Assembly (NCBI GenBank): GCA_031772625.1
Contig: CM062816.1
Location: 1,670,391,058 to 1,670,455,057, forward strand
Length of the DNA: 64,000 nt
Direction of reading: 5' to 3'
Source: Pinus tabuliformis
Taxonomy: Eukaryota; Streptophyta; Pinopsida; Pinales; Pinaceae
Of the stretch, positions 23,816-36,025 are shown one piece after another (positions within the stretch are counted from its first letter, which is position 1; each line of letters starts with the position of its first letter). Both the position numbers and the translations under genes were made by a program. Below the pieces are notes generated by a model, which was not told where the DNA came from, searched no databases, and saw nothing but the letters and a program-made list of their open reading frames with translations.

Positions 23816-24179
23816 TGTATTTATTCTATAATATTTTGATCAATTGTGTGATTTTATCATCTCCAAAAGGTTCTAATAGAACTTGAATATGTTAAAAACA
23901 ATTAAGGAAACAACTTAAAAAAAAAAAAAAAACACCACCACCTACAACATAATATTTTCATAGTATTTGTGGAAGTGAGTGCTGAACATACAAGGATAAA
24001 TGATGGCAAAAAAATGGTGTGTTTTTTCTTATATAGGAAAGAACATGCATGTGTTAATAACAAATGCATGTTCTTACTCCAATGTTAATTCTCGCGTGAT
24101 AAAGAAGAGAGAAGATGACAACAATGGAAAAGTATAGGAATGTAAACATGCTAACACTACATGTACATTATTTCTCAAT
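23816..24179. other. Spacer with an A16 run
   Basis: A run of 16 A at about 23917-23932 precedes CACCACCACC. The rest is AT-rich with an ATGCATGTGTT/AATGCATGTTC pair near 24045-24070. No gene is seen. Confidence 0.5.
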
Positions 24180-24826
24180 TCTCATGGAAGAAGGAAGGGA
24201 GAGATGGATTGGAGGAATATGGGGAGAGAGAGTGAAATAGGGATACTTTGAAAAAGAGAGAGTTTAAAAGGGATAGGGGAAGGGTGAGAGAGAAAGTGGG
24301 TGATGGGGGGAGAGAGAGAGGGAGAGAATAGGGAGACATATGGAGAGGGATAGGGGATACATAGGGTGATAAAGAGAGAGAAGAAGGGATAAGGAGTGAG
24401 AGGGGGGAGGGAGAGATATAAGGGCATAGAAACATGGTGGAGAGAATTAGAATTAAGGGAGGGGAGAGAAGGAGAAAATGATAGGGATAGAGAGAAAATA
24501 ATGGATATGGGGTAGGGAGGGAGGGAGAGATAAGGATAGGTAAAGGGATATAGAGGGAAAAAGATAGGGGGTTAGAGAGAGAGAGAGTGTGTGTGTGTGT
24601 TAGAGAGGGGAGATAAAAGGAAGGGGTGAGAGAGAGGGGGAAAGGGGGAGAGGTGGGAGAGAGAGAGGGATGTAGGAGGAAGTCATATAAGGGAGAGAGG
24701 GAGAGGGAGAGAGAAGGAAATGGATGTATAAAGAGATGGGGGTGAGAGGGAAATATGGGGCATGGAAGAGAGAGACAAGGAGAGATATGGGGGGAGGGGG
24801 AGAAAGAGAGAGTGAGGGATATAAGA

Positions 24827-24906
<80 letters not shown>

Positions 24907-25527
24907 TAAGGTGATACATATAGAGGGGAGAGAGAGAAAGAGAGGGATATAGGGGGGTGACATATAGTGAGGAGAGATGGGGGAAGGAAGAGAGACAAAA
25001 AGGAAGAGACAAAGAAAGATGAGGAAATAGGAAAAGGGGGAGAGAGATAGAAATAGGGTACATAGGGGGAGAGAGGAGGGAGAGGGAATAGGGGAGACAG
25101 ATAGAAAGAGGGATAGGGACAAAGAAGAGATATAAAGGGGTAGAGATAGGGGATTCTTAGGGGGAGAAAGAAAAAGAGAGAGAGAAGGAAGTAGGAAAAG
25201 GAGAAGAGAGATATGAAGGGGGGGAGAGATAGAAAGAGGGAAATATATGGAGAGAAAGAAAGGGATAGGGAAAGGGGGAGAGAAATGAGGGAAACATGGA
25301 GAGAGAGAGAAAGAATGGGAATTAACAAAGGGAAGAGAGAAGGATATAGGAGGGAGACATAATGGCATAAAGAGAAAGGGAGAAGGGGAGAGAAAATTAT
25401 AAAGAGAGGAGGCTTAACGAAGGAGAGAGGGGGATAAAGGAGGGAGACTTAATGACACAAAGAGAAATCAAATAGAGAGAGAGAAAAACATGAAGAGGGG
25501 GGATGGGAGGGAGGGAGAATAAGAGGG

Positions 25528-25574
<47 letters not shown>

Positions 25575-25920
25575 GGATGGGAAGAGATAGAGGGGGTTAT
25601 GTAAAATGATAAAAGGGATATCATATCGAGACATAGGGAAAAGAAGAGATAGAGACTAAGGATAGGGAAAGGGGGAGAGATAGAAAGGGAGGGAGAGAGG
25701 TAAAGGGATAGAGACACAGACAACAATGAATAAATGAAAAGATATAAATGTGTAGGAAATAGGGAAAGGGAGAGAGAGATAGAAAGATGGATATGGAAAG
25801 GGGGGTTAGAAAGAAGTAGAGAGGGGGGGATTATGGGGAGAAAGATAGATAGGGGAGAGACATGGGAAGAGAGAGAGATAGAAAGAAAGGCAGAGAGGGA
25901 GATAGATAATGAAAGGTGGG
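24180..25920 (+). repeat. 1.7-kb GA-rich purine tract
   Basis: The plus strand is overwhelmingly purine, built from GGGAGAGA, GAGATA and GGGATAG words. Pure (GA)n runs lie at about 24863-24904 and 25529-25570, with a TA run at about 24829-24856 and a short GT run near 24588-24600. Pyrimidine bases are nearly confined to T in ATA words. The long minus-strand reading frames (up to 397 codons of Ser/Leu/Pro/Ile) are a by-product of this composition, not genes. A remnant of the tract continues at 31801-31850 beyond element 4. Confidence 0.95.
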
Positions 25921-26254
25921 TGTTAGGAAACCAGCTCACCAAAAGATAGAAAAGATAGATCAACACCTTAGAATTCAGCCTCTTCGAGGGGGAAACTTCC
26001 TTTACATTACACAAATGAACAATTCTTGGATGATACAAATGACTAAACCTCCCTTCTATATATAGGAGTCTAAGGGGTCATAATATAATCAAGCCGACAT
26101 AACATTAATAACATAAGGTCACAAAAATAACAATAGTGGGTTTCTATGGGGCATACTAATAACAATATGGGGGAAAATAGGGGAACAATAATAACAATAA
26201 GGGATACAATGACAATAGTAATGGGGGAATCACTAGTATTATAGGGGCCTAACA
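25921..26254 (-). repeat. Element 4 3' LTR
   Basis: 334 bases, TGTTAGG at the left edge and CCTAACA at the right (plus-strand view). A TATATATA box sits near 26058-26064. A purine tract (plus strand CCCTCTCCTTCCG, 26258-26270) adjoins it. Confidence 0.9.
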
Positions 26255-26289
26255 TGACCCTCTCCTTCCGAAAAGCGTTGTCATCAATG

Positions 26290-29200
26290 CTTGAGTAGTT
26301 CTAGATGCTTTTGTATAAAATTCTCATCCTCACATGTGGAATCTTCAGCAAATAATTTCTTCTACTTGATGAGATGCTCCGAAATTTATCGATTTCGTAG
26401 CTGTCAAGTTCTTGTTTCTGTGACTACTTCCGATTCCAATATGATTTTTCCTTCCTCGTCAAGTTCTGGCAATATTGTTTGAACTAGGAGCTTGTCACCT
26501 ATAACCTTCTTTAAACATGAGACATGGAAAACTGGGTGCACTCGGGAAGCTACAGGAAGCTCCAATTTGTATGCTATAGTACCAATCTTTTGTAACACCT
26601 TGTATGGACCATAATACTTTGGTGATAATTTATTATCCTTCTTAGCTTGCTTGAGGGACATTTGTTTATATGGCTATAGTCGTAGGAATACCTAGTCACC
26701 TACATCAAAACTTCTTTCGATGCAATGTGTATCTGCCTATTGTTTCATTCTATTCTGCGCCAATGTGAGGTTATCCTTTAAGAGCTGGAGAAGTTGTTGT
26801 TGATGCTCAATGTGATGTTCCACTACTCGAAGCTTAGAATTTTCTCTTAAATATGATGTGATGGATGGTGGATGATATCCATAAAGTGCCATAAATGGGG
26901 TCATTTTTGCTACAGTATGGAAGGAAGTGTTATACCACCATTCAGCCAGAGGCAACCATTTGACCCATTATGTTTGTCTATCAGATACAATGCAATGAAG
27001 ATATCCTTCCAAACATTTGTTTACTATCTCAGTCTTCCCATCAGATTAATGATGATAATATGAGCTATGATCTAACTAAGTATTGAGACAAGAAAATAAT
27101 TATGTCCAAAAATTTCCAGTGAAAATGGGATCTCTATCGCTTACAATAATCTTTGGGTTTCCATGTAACTTTTGAATTATTTCCATAAATGCAGTAGAAA
27201 TTGTACTGGATTTAAATGGATGTGATAATGCATAAAAGTGTGCATACTTGGTAAGTCTGTCAACTACCACCATGATGACACTCTTTCCCTCGGACTTGGG
27301 TAAACCTATGATAAAATCCATTGAAACCTCCTACCAACGTTGGCTTGGAATGGATAAAGGTTGTAATAAACCTGGGGTCTTAATTGTTTCAACTTTATTT
27401 TGTTGGCAAACCAAACATTCTACCACAAACTTTTGAATATATACGATTTAATGCCATCCCAAAAAAATTCCTTCTTAACCCTGTGGTAAGTTTTTAAAAA
27501 TCCTGAGTGCCCTCCTAAGGGAGAAGTGTGCAATTCCATAAGAATTTTTTGTTTGAGTTGGGAATTCTTACATAGGTATAAGCAATATTTGTACCATAAC
27601 GAATCATTTTTCCAGCTCAATGTATCATATGTACTAGGATCTTGTTGTAATTTTCGAATGAGTGCCCACACTTCTTCATCATTCTTCCATTCCTCCATTG
27701 CTTCGTTTATCCAACCTAGTTGGATAATAGAAATGGCGCACAACAATGCTTCCACATCCTCATCCTTTCTTGAGAGTGCATCAACCACAACATTTTGCTT
27801 CCCTTTTTTGTAGATGATTTCAAAGTCATAACCAAACATCTTTGTGACCCATTTTTGTTACTCTTCAGAGGATATTCTTTGTTCTAAAAAGTATTTAAGA
27901 CTATCATGATCTGTTTTTACCTTGAAGTGTCTTCCCATTAGGTAGGGTCGCCATTTCTTAAGTGCATGTAGTATTGCCAACATTTCCTTCTGATAAATAG
28001 CTTTGTGTAAATACTTTCCATTGATTGGACGACTTTCGAAAGAAATGGGTCTTTCATCTTGCATTAAAAAAACACCAATTCCATTTCCTAGAGTATCACA
28101 TTCCATAATAAAGGTTTTTGTGAAGTCCAGCGTAGCTAAGACTGGTGCTTGGCACATTACCTCTTTAAGATGTTCGAAGGCCTTTGTTGCTTTTGGAGTC
28201 CATGAAAATGCATCTTTCTTCAATAATGTTGTTAGAGGTGCTGCTATTCTCCCATAATTATTAACAAAATTGCGATAATACCCTGTCAACCCGAGAAATA
28301 CTCATAGATGCTTTATGGATGTGGGGATTTTCCATTCCTTAATGGCTTTAATTTTTCTAGGGTCTACCTTAACACCTTCATGAGATACAATATGACCCAG
28401 ATATTCCACCTCTTGTACTCCAAAGAAACATTTGGAGCTTTTTGCATATAATTGTTTCTCCTCCAATGGTTTGAGCACCTTGTTAACATGTTCAACATGA
28501 TCCTTCCAAGACTTGCTATAGATTAGTATATCATCAAAAAGTACTAACACAAATTTTCTAAGGAAGGGTTTGAAAAAGGAATTCATCAAACCTTGAAATG
28601 TAAAAGGTGCATTGGTAAGGCCAAAAGGCATGACCAAAAATTCATAATGACCCTCATGAGTTCTAAATGTTGTTTTCAGAATGTCTTTAGTCTTCATTAT
28701 GATTTGATGATATCCTGAATGAAGATCCAACTTGGTGAAGTAAATTGATCCATGCAATTCATCCAATAATTCATCAATGACAGGAATGGGAAATTTATCT
28801 TTAATAGTGATCTTGTTGAGCTCCTTATAATCCGGACACATGCAACATGATCCATCCTTCTTATGCACCAATACTACTGGAGTAGAGAAAGAAGTTTGAC
28901 TAGGTTGAATTATACTAGCCTCTGGCATTTCTGCAACCATACGTTCAATTTCACTCTTTTGGGCATAGGGATATCTGTACGGCCTGATGTTTGGAGGAAC
29001 ACTTCCTGGAATCAAATCAATAGCATGATCATGATCATGAATAGGTGTGAGACCTTTGGGAGTCTCAAATACCTTGGAATGATTGTCCAAGACTTTTTGG
29101 AGATCTAGAGAAATAGATGATTTCGATGTGGGAACCTCTAGCGAACATAATTGTGCAATTACACCTCATTGTTCCTTCTTTAGAAGCTTTTTCATACTGT

Positions 29201-30790
29201 TAGAGCTGATTATCTTTCCCGGTTTCCCTGTAATACCCTTTAATTCAACTTCCTTTCCTTCTGCACAAAATTTCATAAAAAGTTCTTGAAAATTAAAAGC
29301 TATTGTACCCAAGGATTATAGCCATTGGACTCCTAGTACAACATCAACACCACCCATTGGAATGGAAAGCATTGGGCTATTCAATACATATTTTACCATG
29401 GATAGCTTGATATTATGGCACTTTCCAGAGAAATTTATGGTTCCTCTACTTGCAACCATCACTTGACACTCTAGTGCTGGATAGAGGAAGCAATTCAATT
29501 CCTTTGCTATCTTACAATGAATAAAATTATGGGTACTTCCCGAATCAATCAACACTATTACCTTTTTCTTCTTGATATGTCCTTCTATCTTGATAGTTTG
29601 AGGAGTGGTAATTCCAGCCAATGCTTTACAAGATATGGTCGAATTCATTTCTTCTTTATCTAGGGTTTGTTCCTGTAGTATATCCTCTTCTTTTGATATT
29701 TCTTGTTCCTTTTCTTCGTCCTCTTCACAATCTATGTGGAATAATTTATTCTCAGCACACTTATGACCTTTAGTGTATTTGCTATCACAAATGTAACAAA
29801 GCCCTTTTGCTCTTTTTTCTTCCAATTGTTGTGGTGTCAACCTTGTAGGTTGTGGAAGGCTAGGGGAAATAACACTTCCATCTTTATAGTTGTGAGTGGT
29901 AAGATTCCTGGTTGCCAATATTTTGCTTTCCGTTTTTCTTGCTAACTTGAATGCCTTCTCCAATGAATCAGGTTCCCAAAGGAGAACCTCATGCTGGATA
30001 TTATCCTTTAAAGTCCCTATGAACACATCAATCCTATGCTCCTCTGGAATATATTTACCCTTATGTTCAATTTTTTGAAGTCCTCAATGTGCTCCATCAT
30101 TGAACCCTTTTGATTGAGATTTATCAATTGGCTAAAAAAAGTGTTTCTTTTTGTATCCTCATAATGTGCTATCATTTATTCCGTATAAATTGCCCAAGTG
30201 AAAATTTGTTTACGAGAGGAAAGCCACCGATACCATACAAACTGATTTGGTTCCAAATATAAAGTTGCAACACGTACCTTTTGTGTGTTTTGCACATTAT
30301 GGAGATCGAAAAATTCCTGCATCTGCAGTATCCATGTTCCGGGATCCTTGCCATCAAACTTCCTCATATCAATTTTTGGAACATGGTGGGTCCTCAATCC
30401 AACATTAGAGTCTATGAAATCACGATTAACATTTCTTTTGTTCTCATCATGAGTTTCCTTTACTACCCTTTCACTATTAGTGACCATTTCTTGTAGCAAC
30501 TTATTCAAATTTATCTTCAATTCTTCCATCTTATCGTCCATGCCATTCATCTTAGCATCCATGCCATTCATCTTAGCTTCCATGCCATCCATCTTAGCTT
30601 CAATCTTAACTTGCATGCCATTCATATTAGCTTCCACGCCATTCATCTTGGCTTCATTTACTTTTAGTGAGAATGAAATTTGTTGTACTTGGTCTTGTAA
30701 TTTTGATATATCATGTTGCATTTCTTCCTCTTATTCACGAGTCATACTAAATATTTCAGGTTGCTTACTAGGTGTTTCCATTTTATTTCT
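26290..30790 (-). pseudogene. Element 4 gag-pol relic
   Basis: On the minus strand, in order: a gag N-terminal coiled coil with heptad units of the MNGMDAK kind (about 30660-30530); Gag core (RKFDGKDPGTWILQMQEFFD, near 30370-30310); zinc knuckle CYICDSKYTKGHKC (about 29800-29760); aspartic protease site IDSGSTHNF (near 29550); reverse transcriptase with [13 protein letters not shown] and FDDILIYS (about 29090-28300); RNase H (about 28150-27780); integrase with its zinc-binding and catalytic regions (about 27650-26750); and a C-terminal chromodomain trace (about 26400-26290). This is the chromovirus order. It is broken in many places. Confidence 0.85.
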
Positions 30791-31448
30791 TCGGGGCATT
30801 AATTAATGCTAATAATTCTTCACTATTCCCTTTGAATTCATTTAAACTAATTTTTCAAACCAACCTTATGCAAAATTTTAAAAAAACTACATACCTTTTT
30901 TTTCACTTTGTAAGAGCTGGATATTGAATCTTTGTAACTACGAATCTCGAATATCTAAAATTGCGTCTTGTGGTAGCCCTCTGGGTCCTCTTTCTAACCT
31001 TGCAAGTCTAATCAAGATTGGATTCTCCAAGGAAGAGTTATGCTAAATCTCCCACGGTGACCTGATTATAAACTAGTTCAATAGAGCTAATTTGTACAAT
31101 GTGCCACGTGTAAATGTTTCAACATTAGTACCTTAACCCGATACATAGAAAACTAAAGGCCATCCTATTTCTGAAACTTCTTACGAAATTACAATCTGAT
31201 GCTCAAAACAAAAGTTATGACGATTTTCCCTAGGTCACCCGTTTGGAATGTAATTTGGGGTCTGCAAAAACCCTAACTTCCTCAGATCATATATATGCAA
31301 ATATAGTGAGACAAGCTCTAAAATTTGGACCTCAAGTTCAGAACGATTTCAGCTCAAATGGGTTTTTTTGTAGCTTCTGAAACATCACAAAAAAAACGTT
31401 ATAGCGAAAATTCTACAATGACCTGTTTGGAGTAGTGAAACCTAGAAT

Positions 31449-31465
31449 CCAAAGCTCTGATACCA
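31449..31465 (-). other. Element 4 primer-binding site (tRNA-iMet)
   Basis: TGGTATCAGAGCTTTGG on the minus strand, three bases after the LTR end, identical to that of element 5. Confidence 0.85.
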
Positions 31466-31468
31466 AAT

Positions 31469-31800
31469 GTTAGGAAACCAGCTCACCAAAAGATAGAAAA
31501 GATAGATCAATGCCTTAGAATTCAGCCTCTTCGAGGGGGCAACCTCCTTTACATTACACAAATGAACAATTCTTGGATGATACAAATGACTAAACCTCCC
31601 TTCTATATATAGGAGTCTAAGGGGTCATAATATAATCAAGCCAACATAACAGTAATAACATAAGGATACAAAAATAACAATAGTGGGTTTCTATGGGGCA
31701 TACTAATAACAATATGGGGACAATATGGGCACAATAATAAAAATAAGGGATACAATGACAATAGTAATGGGGTAATCACTAGTATTATAGGGGCCTAATA
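31469..31800 (-). repeat. Element 4 5' LTR
   Basis: 332 bases. The outer end is CCTAATA on the plus strand where the 3' LTR has CCTAACA. Confidence 0.9.
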
Positions 31801-31805
31801 GTGGG

Positions 31806-34019
31806 AGGTTTAGGTAAAAGAGGGAGAGAGAGATGTGGGGAAATAAAGTTTGGAAAGATGGTGGAATATGAAAAAAAGAGTGTGCACATTATATAGCTCG
31901 TGCATGTTACAAATGTGCACACATTTTTAATTTCAAAAATATTTTGCAAGATCACTTTTTTCAATTGCATGGTTGATGAGGTGGCCACTTTGCTTTCAAG
32001 TTTGGATTGACAAGCCTCTTGGTTTGGCCTATGTAAACCAAAAAATATCTATTTTTACAACTTCCAAATTTTCAACCATGATTTTGTATATGCTTTAAGC
32101 CTTTGTTCATAATTAGATGAGCACATTTATAGAGATATTTTTGTAGATTACAACTATATATTTTTTCAAAAATGAATTTTTATTTTTATTTAATTTTTTT
32201 TGGACAGTATAAAATTTATAAAAAAACATAGGTCTTTTATTTCCACTATAAATTGTTTTGTTTAATTATTTTTAAATCATAAAATAATCAACACTAGAAT
32301 AGATGAATACCTATATAGTAAAAAAAATAAAATTAAAATTAAAAATGAAAAAGTATGAATATGTTAAGGCTTCCATAGCAAAGGCTAAGGGTCAACCTCA
32401 TCATTTTAAGGCTTCATTGTGTTTCTTAATTAAAAAAGAAAAACATAAAATCAACATAAAAAAATATTGAAAACTAATGATGCACAAGATGCATGTGTTA
32501 TGTACAATCCTACAAATTTGTTTCAAAAGATTTCTTCATTTTCATACCAAACCTAGGGCCTAATATGAAGATATGTGTTATGTTTTAGAGAAAAATAGCG
32601 TACCAATCTTAGATTTATTTTTTATCTTTTAACTTATACAATTTTTCCATAAATTAAAGTTATATATTTATGAAGACAATTTGAGTGTCTTTGTTTTATG
32701 CTTTTACAAGATGTCCTAAAAAATTGTGTAAGTACATCTAATAATTGTTTTAAGTGATTATTTTCTATTTTTCCAAATTTCCATTGCAATTAATGTATGC
32801 ATTATCTTGCACCAACACTTAATTATTAGAATGTAATACATATAAAGAGGTATGATGGTTTTTATTTTTCCTTGTTTAAGTGTTTATTGTTTCATAGTTA
32901 TTAGGTATTATTAAGTGTTGAGAGAGATCAAATATTTTAGAAATGTTAAAACTTTTTCCACTTTGAAGGATTTGAACCTTTCCCATGTTTGATAATTCCA
33001 AGATTATAGGTTCATGTTGGTTTATATACAAACATAGACACTTGTGAATTATTATTGGTTTCCATATTAGAAAAGTAAAGATGAGATACACATTACAATT
33101 TGTTTTATATTGTCATTTACAATGTATCTTTACACATAAAAATAAGTTGTAAAACTTATGCATTGATATAAAAATTAAGTTGATTATTTAAATTTTCTTT
33201 ATTGATATAGTCAAATTTAATCACCAATATAACATAAATATTACATTATTTAATCATAAATTAGTATTAAATGAATGGGTTGAATAATAATTGTAATTGT
33301 AAATAACATTAATAGTTGATACAAACATTAAACTTGGTATGGGTTTAAGAATTTTATCTTTCACATAAATTAGTATACTATCTAAAACTTGGTAGGGATG
33401 AAAAAACTAAATTTAAATGAAAGAATATAAATTAGTAGTACTAATTTAAATTGCAATAGAAAATATCGTTAAAAAATGTTTTAACATTATCTATTGAAAA
33501 ATTCATAGATATAAAAACAAAAATTAATATTATAATGATAATAATTCAAATTGCAATAAGAAACACAGTTGAAAAACATTTTAGAATTATCTATTAAAAA
33601 AATCATAAATATAAAAATAAAAATAAAAATAATAACTAATATATATGCTGAATATATATTTTTTAAATTACAAAGATTGAAAAAATAATAGATATAAAAA
33701 CAGAAATCAACAGAAGTAGAATAACGCACATAAAAAATAATCCCACTTGATACTTTGTTTTGACCCATAGTGAAAGATCCATCTTCAATTTTTAATTCAT
33801 AGTGAAAAACCACGAAATTTAGAACATAGAAAATTTAAAAGACTCGCATCATATACAACCGCACTTGATTTAATCCACTGTGCTATGCGCTTAAGAATGT
33901 TACATCTCCGTGTTACAAATAGTAATATGAATTAAAAGATCACTGTAACAATGTAATTAGTTGTGAGGATGTGATTTAATGGTTATGTTTGATGGTTGAG
34001 TTTTTATAAATTTTAAAAT
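31806..34019. other. AT-rich intergenic stretch
   Basis: Starts with the remnant of the purine tract (to about 31850). No gene is recognised. A ~110-base segment is tandemly duplicated at about 33435-33520 and 33540-33630 (word CATAGATATAAAAA or CATAAATATAAAAA). Confidence 0.5.
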
Positions 34020-34167
34020 TTATTATATATATATATATATATATATTATAATTTTTGAAAATAATGAAAATAATATATATATTTATATTGTATGGAAATT
34101 TAGGTATGGGTGTAGAGAATGGCTAAAAATTTCTTCAAAATTTATAGAAAACTAATGATAATATTAA

Positions 34168-34217
<50 letters not shown>

Positions 34218-34218
34218 A
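34020..34218. repeat. TA microsatellites
   Basis: Runs of TA at about 34022-34047 and 34166-34214, separated by AT-rich sequence. Confidence 0.85.
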
Positions 34219-34230
34219 ATTATATAATTT

Positions 34231-34580
34231 ATAATGATGATGGTGATGATGGTTAACGATTATTTAGTTTGATTTAAGATTTTATTCCTATGCTCAAAAA
34301 GCTTGGAGAGAAGCCTCCTGAGCTCACTGTAATTTTGACAACCTAAAAGGCTAGGAAAGTCAGTGTTGCAACAAAGATTTTGAAACTGAGATCTAATGTG
34401 GTTGTACGTGCAGCACTCTAAGAGGAGGTGATTTGTGGTTGTACGTGGGGCACTCTAAGAGGAAGTGATTTTTATCCTTGATATTTGTATTCTCACAGAT
34501 ATGGAAAAACCTTTCCATCCATGGTGTTTTAGGAACTGCCCAATGACCCCTTTCACTATGAAACTCATGAGAGTTCAAAT
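34231..34580 (-). mobile_element. LINE 3' end, second copy of the same family
   Basis: Minus-strand translation gives a C-terminal knuckle region (KNHFLLECPTYNH near 34465-34420). The 3' end has the same layout as the copy at 15278: a short untranslated part with ATTTTATTYCTATGMTCAAAA on the plus strand, then an (ATC)n tail (34231-34253). It is truncated at about 34580. A 42-base segment is duplicated in tandem at about 34397-34470. Confidence 0.75.
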
Positions 34581-34599
34581 CAATATATTTTAAATATAA

Positions 34600-34885
34600 T
34601 AATTAAAATGAATATTAAATCAAAATATTCAAATATTCAAATCAATATATTTTAAATATATAAATAATAAATATATAATCTCTTTTATATAAATATATTC
34701 TATGGGTGGAAACTACTAATCGGAGTGGTAATATTATATATATAAAATAAAATAAAATAAATTATATAATTTATATAATAATTAAAATTAATATTGAATC
34801 AAAATATTCAAATATTAAAATCAATTTAAATATATAAATAATAAATATATAATATCTTATATATAAATATATTCTCTGGGTGTCT
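34600..34885. repeat. AT-rich tandem duplication
   Basis: A unit of about 180-190 bases containing AAATCAAAATATTCAAATATT and TATATAAATAATAAATATATAA recurs at about 34617-34710 and 34798-34880. Confidence 0.7.
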
Positions 34886-35148
34886 CTCTCTTTTATATAT
34901 ATAAAATATTAAAATGTCAAATTCATTATCAGTTCTCCACACATGACCAATTTTTGAAACAGTGTGACTTAAAAATACAAAGTAATAGTTTTACATATGT
35001 TTCTCTAGTTATTCTTAAAAGAAAAATAAAGCAACTCTAATATTTAAGCATTGATTGACACATACAAAATGCACACACACTCTACTGGGATATATATAAA
35101 TAAACAACGAAAGGAATACTCATCAACATGACATCCTAGATATCTCCC

Positions 35149-36025
35149 TTACACAAGCTTCCTTAACCCATCGAGATATTGCTCCAGTTTCTCAATTGAA
35201 GATATCCGTGTTAAGGATGTCTTTGGCCTTTCTTCCTGTGAAAGTTGTGAAAGTTTCAACACAGACTCATGTTTTGTGGGCACTTCAACATATTTCTCTA
35301 CAAGCTTTGATTCTCCAACCTAGGGAATGCCAAAACTCCAAAAAAAAAGTCTTCAAAGCTCCTCTACAAGTTTTGATTCTCCAACCCAGAGAACGTCTAA
35401 TCTCCAAAAAAAAAAAAGTCTTCAAAGCTCCTAAAGCTTTTAGGAGCTCCCGTTTCCATACAGTTCTAAAGCTCCCAGGAAGGTAGGAACCATTAGAATG
35501 GTTTCCCACCTGTCGAGAGTGATTTCAGTGGGCCATCCTTAAGTATTCCCGGAATATTCTGGGATTTTTTTAACTACACCCATATCCATCAATCCCCAAA
35601 TATTCCGGGAATTTACAATCCACTTAAGCTCACCCATTTCATATAACAAATATATATATGAACACAAAAACTAAACTATTGAAAAAATCATAAAGCATAT
35701 GAATTTTTGAGTATTTTCATCTCAGTGCATAAAAAAGACGAGTTTACAATTTTTGGGCATGACTCTATGGAGTAAAACACTGGAAAAGAATGTCCTCCTT
35801 GAAGTTGCTGCAATCTCCAAATCTACTACGACTATCAGTAGCAGAAGTACAAATCACCGTCTTCAATGCAGAAGAAGGAATTAGCTTATTCTCGTTATCG
35901 CGTGACAACATTTTTTTGTCATCCATCGCGGAAACGCAGCCATTTCGATTCTGCATCGACGCCTTTCTCTTGTAGCGGCTTTTGACATAGTCCTCTGGAA
36001 TATAAACGTCCGTAGCAAGATCCAT
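35149..36025 (-). CDS. Possible host gene, at least two exons, function unknown
   Basis: Two minus-strand pieces look coding. The first opens with MDLATDVYIPEDYVKSRYKR at 36025 and stays open for 86 codons to 35765; base composition is far less AT-biased than the surroundings. The second, 35320-35149, reads VGESKLVEKYVEVPTKH at its start and ends in LEQYLDGLRKLV and a stop; a T-rich tract and CCCTAG precede it, a plausible 3' splice site. The 444 bases between would be an intron or include another exon. I do not recognise the family; there is no signal peptide or membrane segment. The two pieces may belong to one gene, but no donor site was fixed. The segment just upstream of the second piece is duplicated (about 35290-35430). 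Confidence 0.35.
35290..35432 (-). repeat. ~67-bp tandem duplication over a candidate splice acceptor
   Basis: The T-tract plus GTTGGAGAATCAAA(G/A)CTTGTAGAG occurs twice. The proximal copy has CCTAG before GTTGG; the distal copy has CTCTGG there, so only the proximal copy has an AG acceptor at that point. Confidence 0.7.

Larger units (their letters stand above)
25921..31800 (-). mobile_element. Element 4: chromovirus (Ty3/gypsy), full length, decayed
   Basis: LTRs at 25921-26254 and 31469-31800 bound a gag-pol interior on the minus strand. GTGGG at 25916-25920 and 31801-31805 is a perfect 5-bp target-site duplication inside the purine tract. The LTRs differ at roughly 4-5% of sites, so it is older than element 5 and of the same family as elements 5 and 6. 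The coding region has around ten or more breaks. Confidence 0.95.

Noticed and set aside
24175-25368. 397-codon minus-strand open frame of Ser/Leu/Pro/Ile, plus several overlapping long frames
   Set aside because: It mirrors the purine tract on the plus strand; the peptide is a by-product of GA-rich repeats and all three frames are open.
33487-33813. 108-codon Phe/Ile/Tyr-rich frame resembling a membrane protein
   Set aside because: AT-rich duplicated non-coding sequence gives such hydrophobic frames by chance.
35765-36025. Assignment of the possible host gene to a CDK-inhibitor (KRP or SIAMESE) family
   Set aside because: Only a loose impression from basic and Ser-rich stretches; none of the conserved motifs of those families is present.
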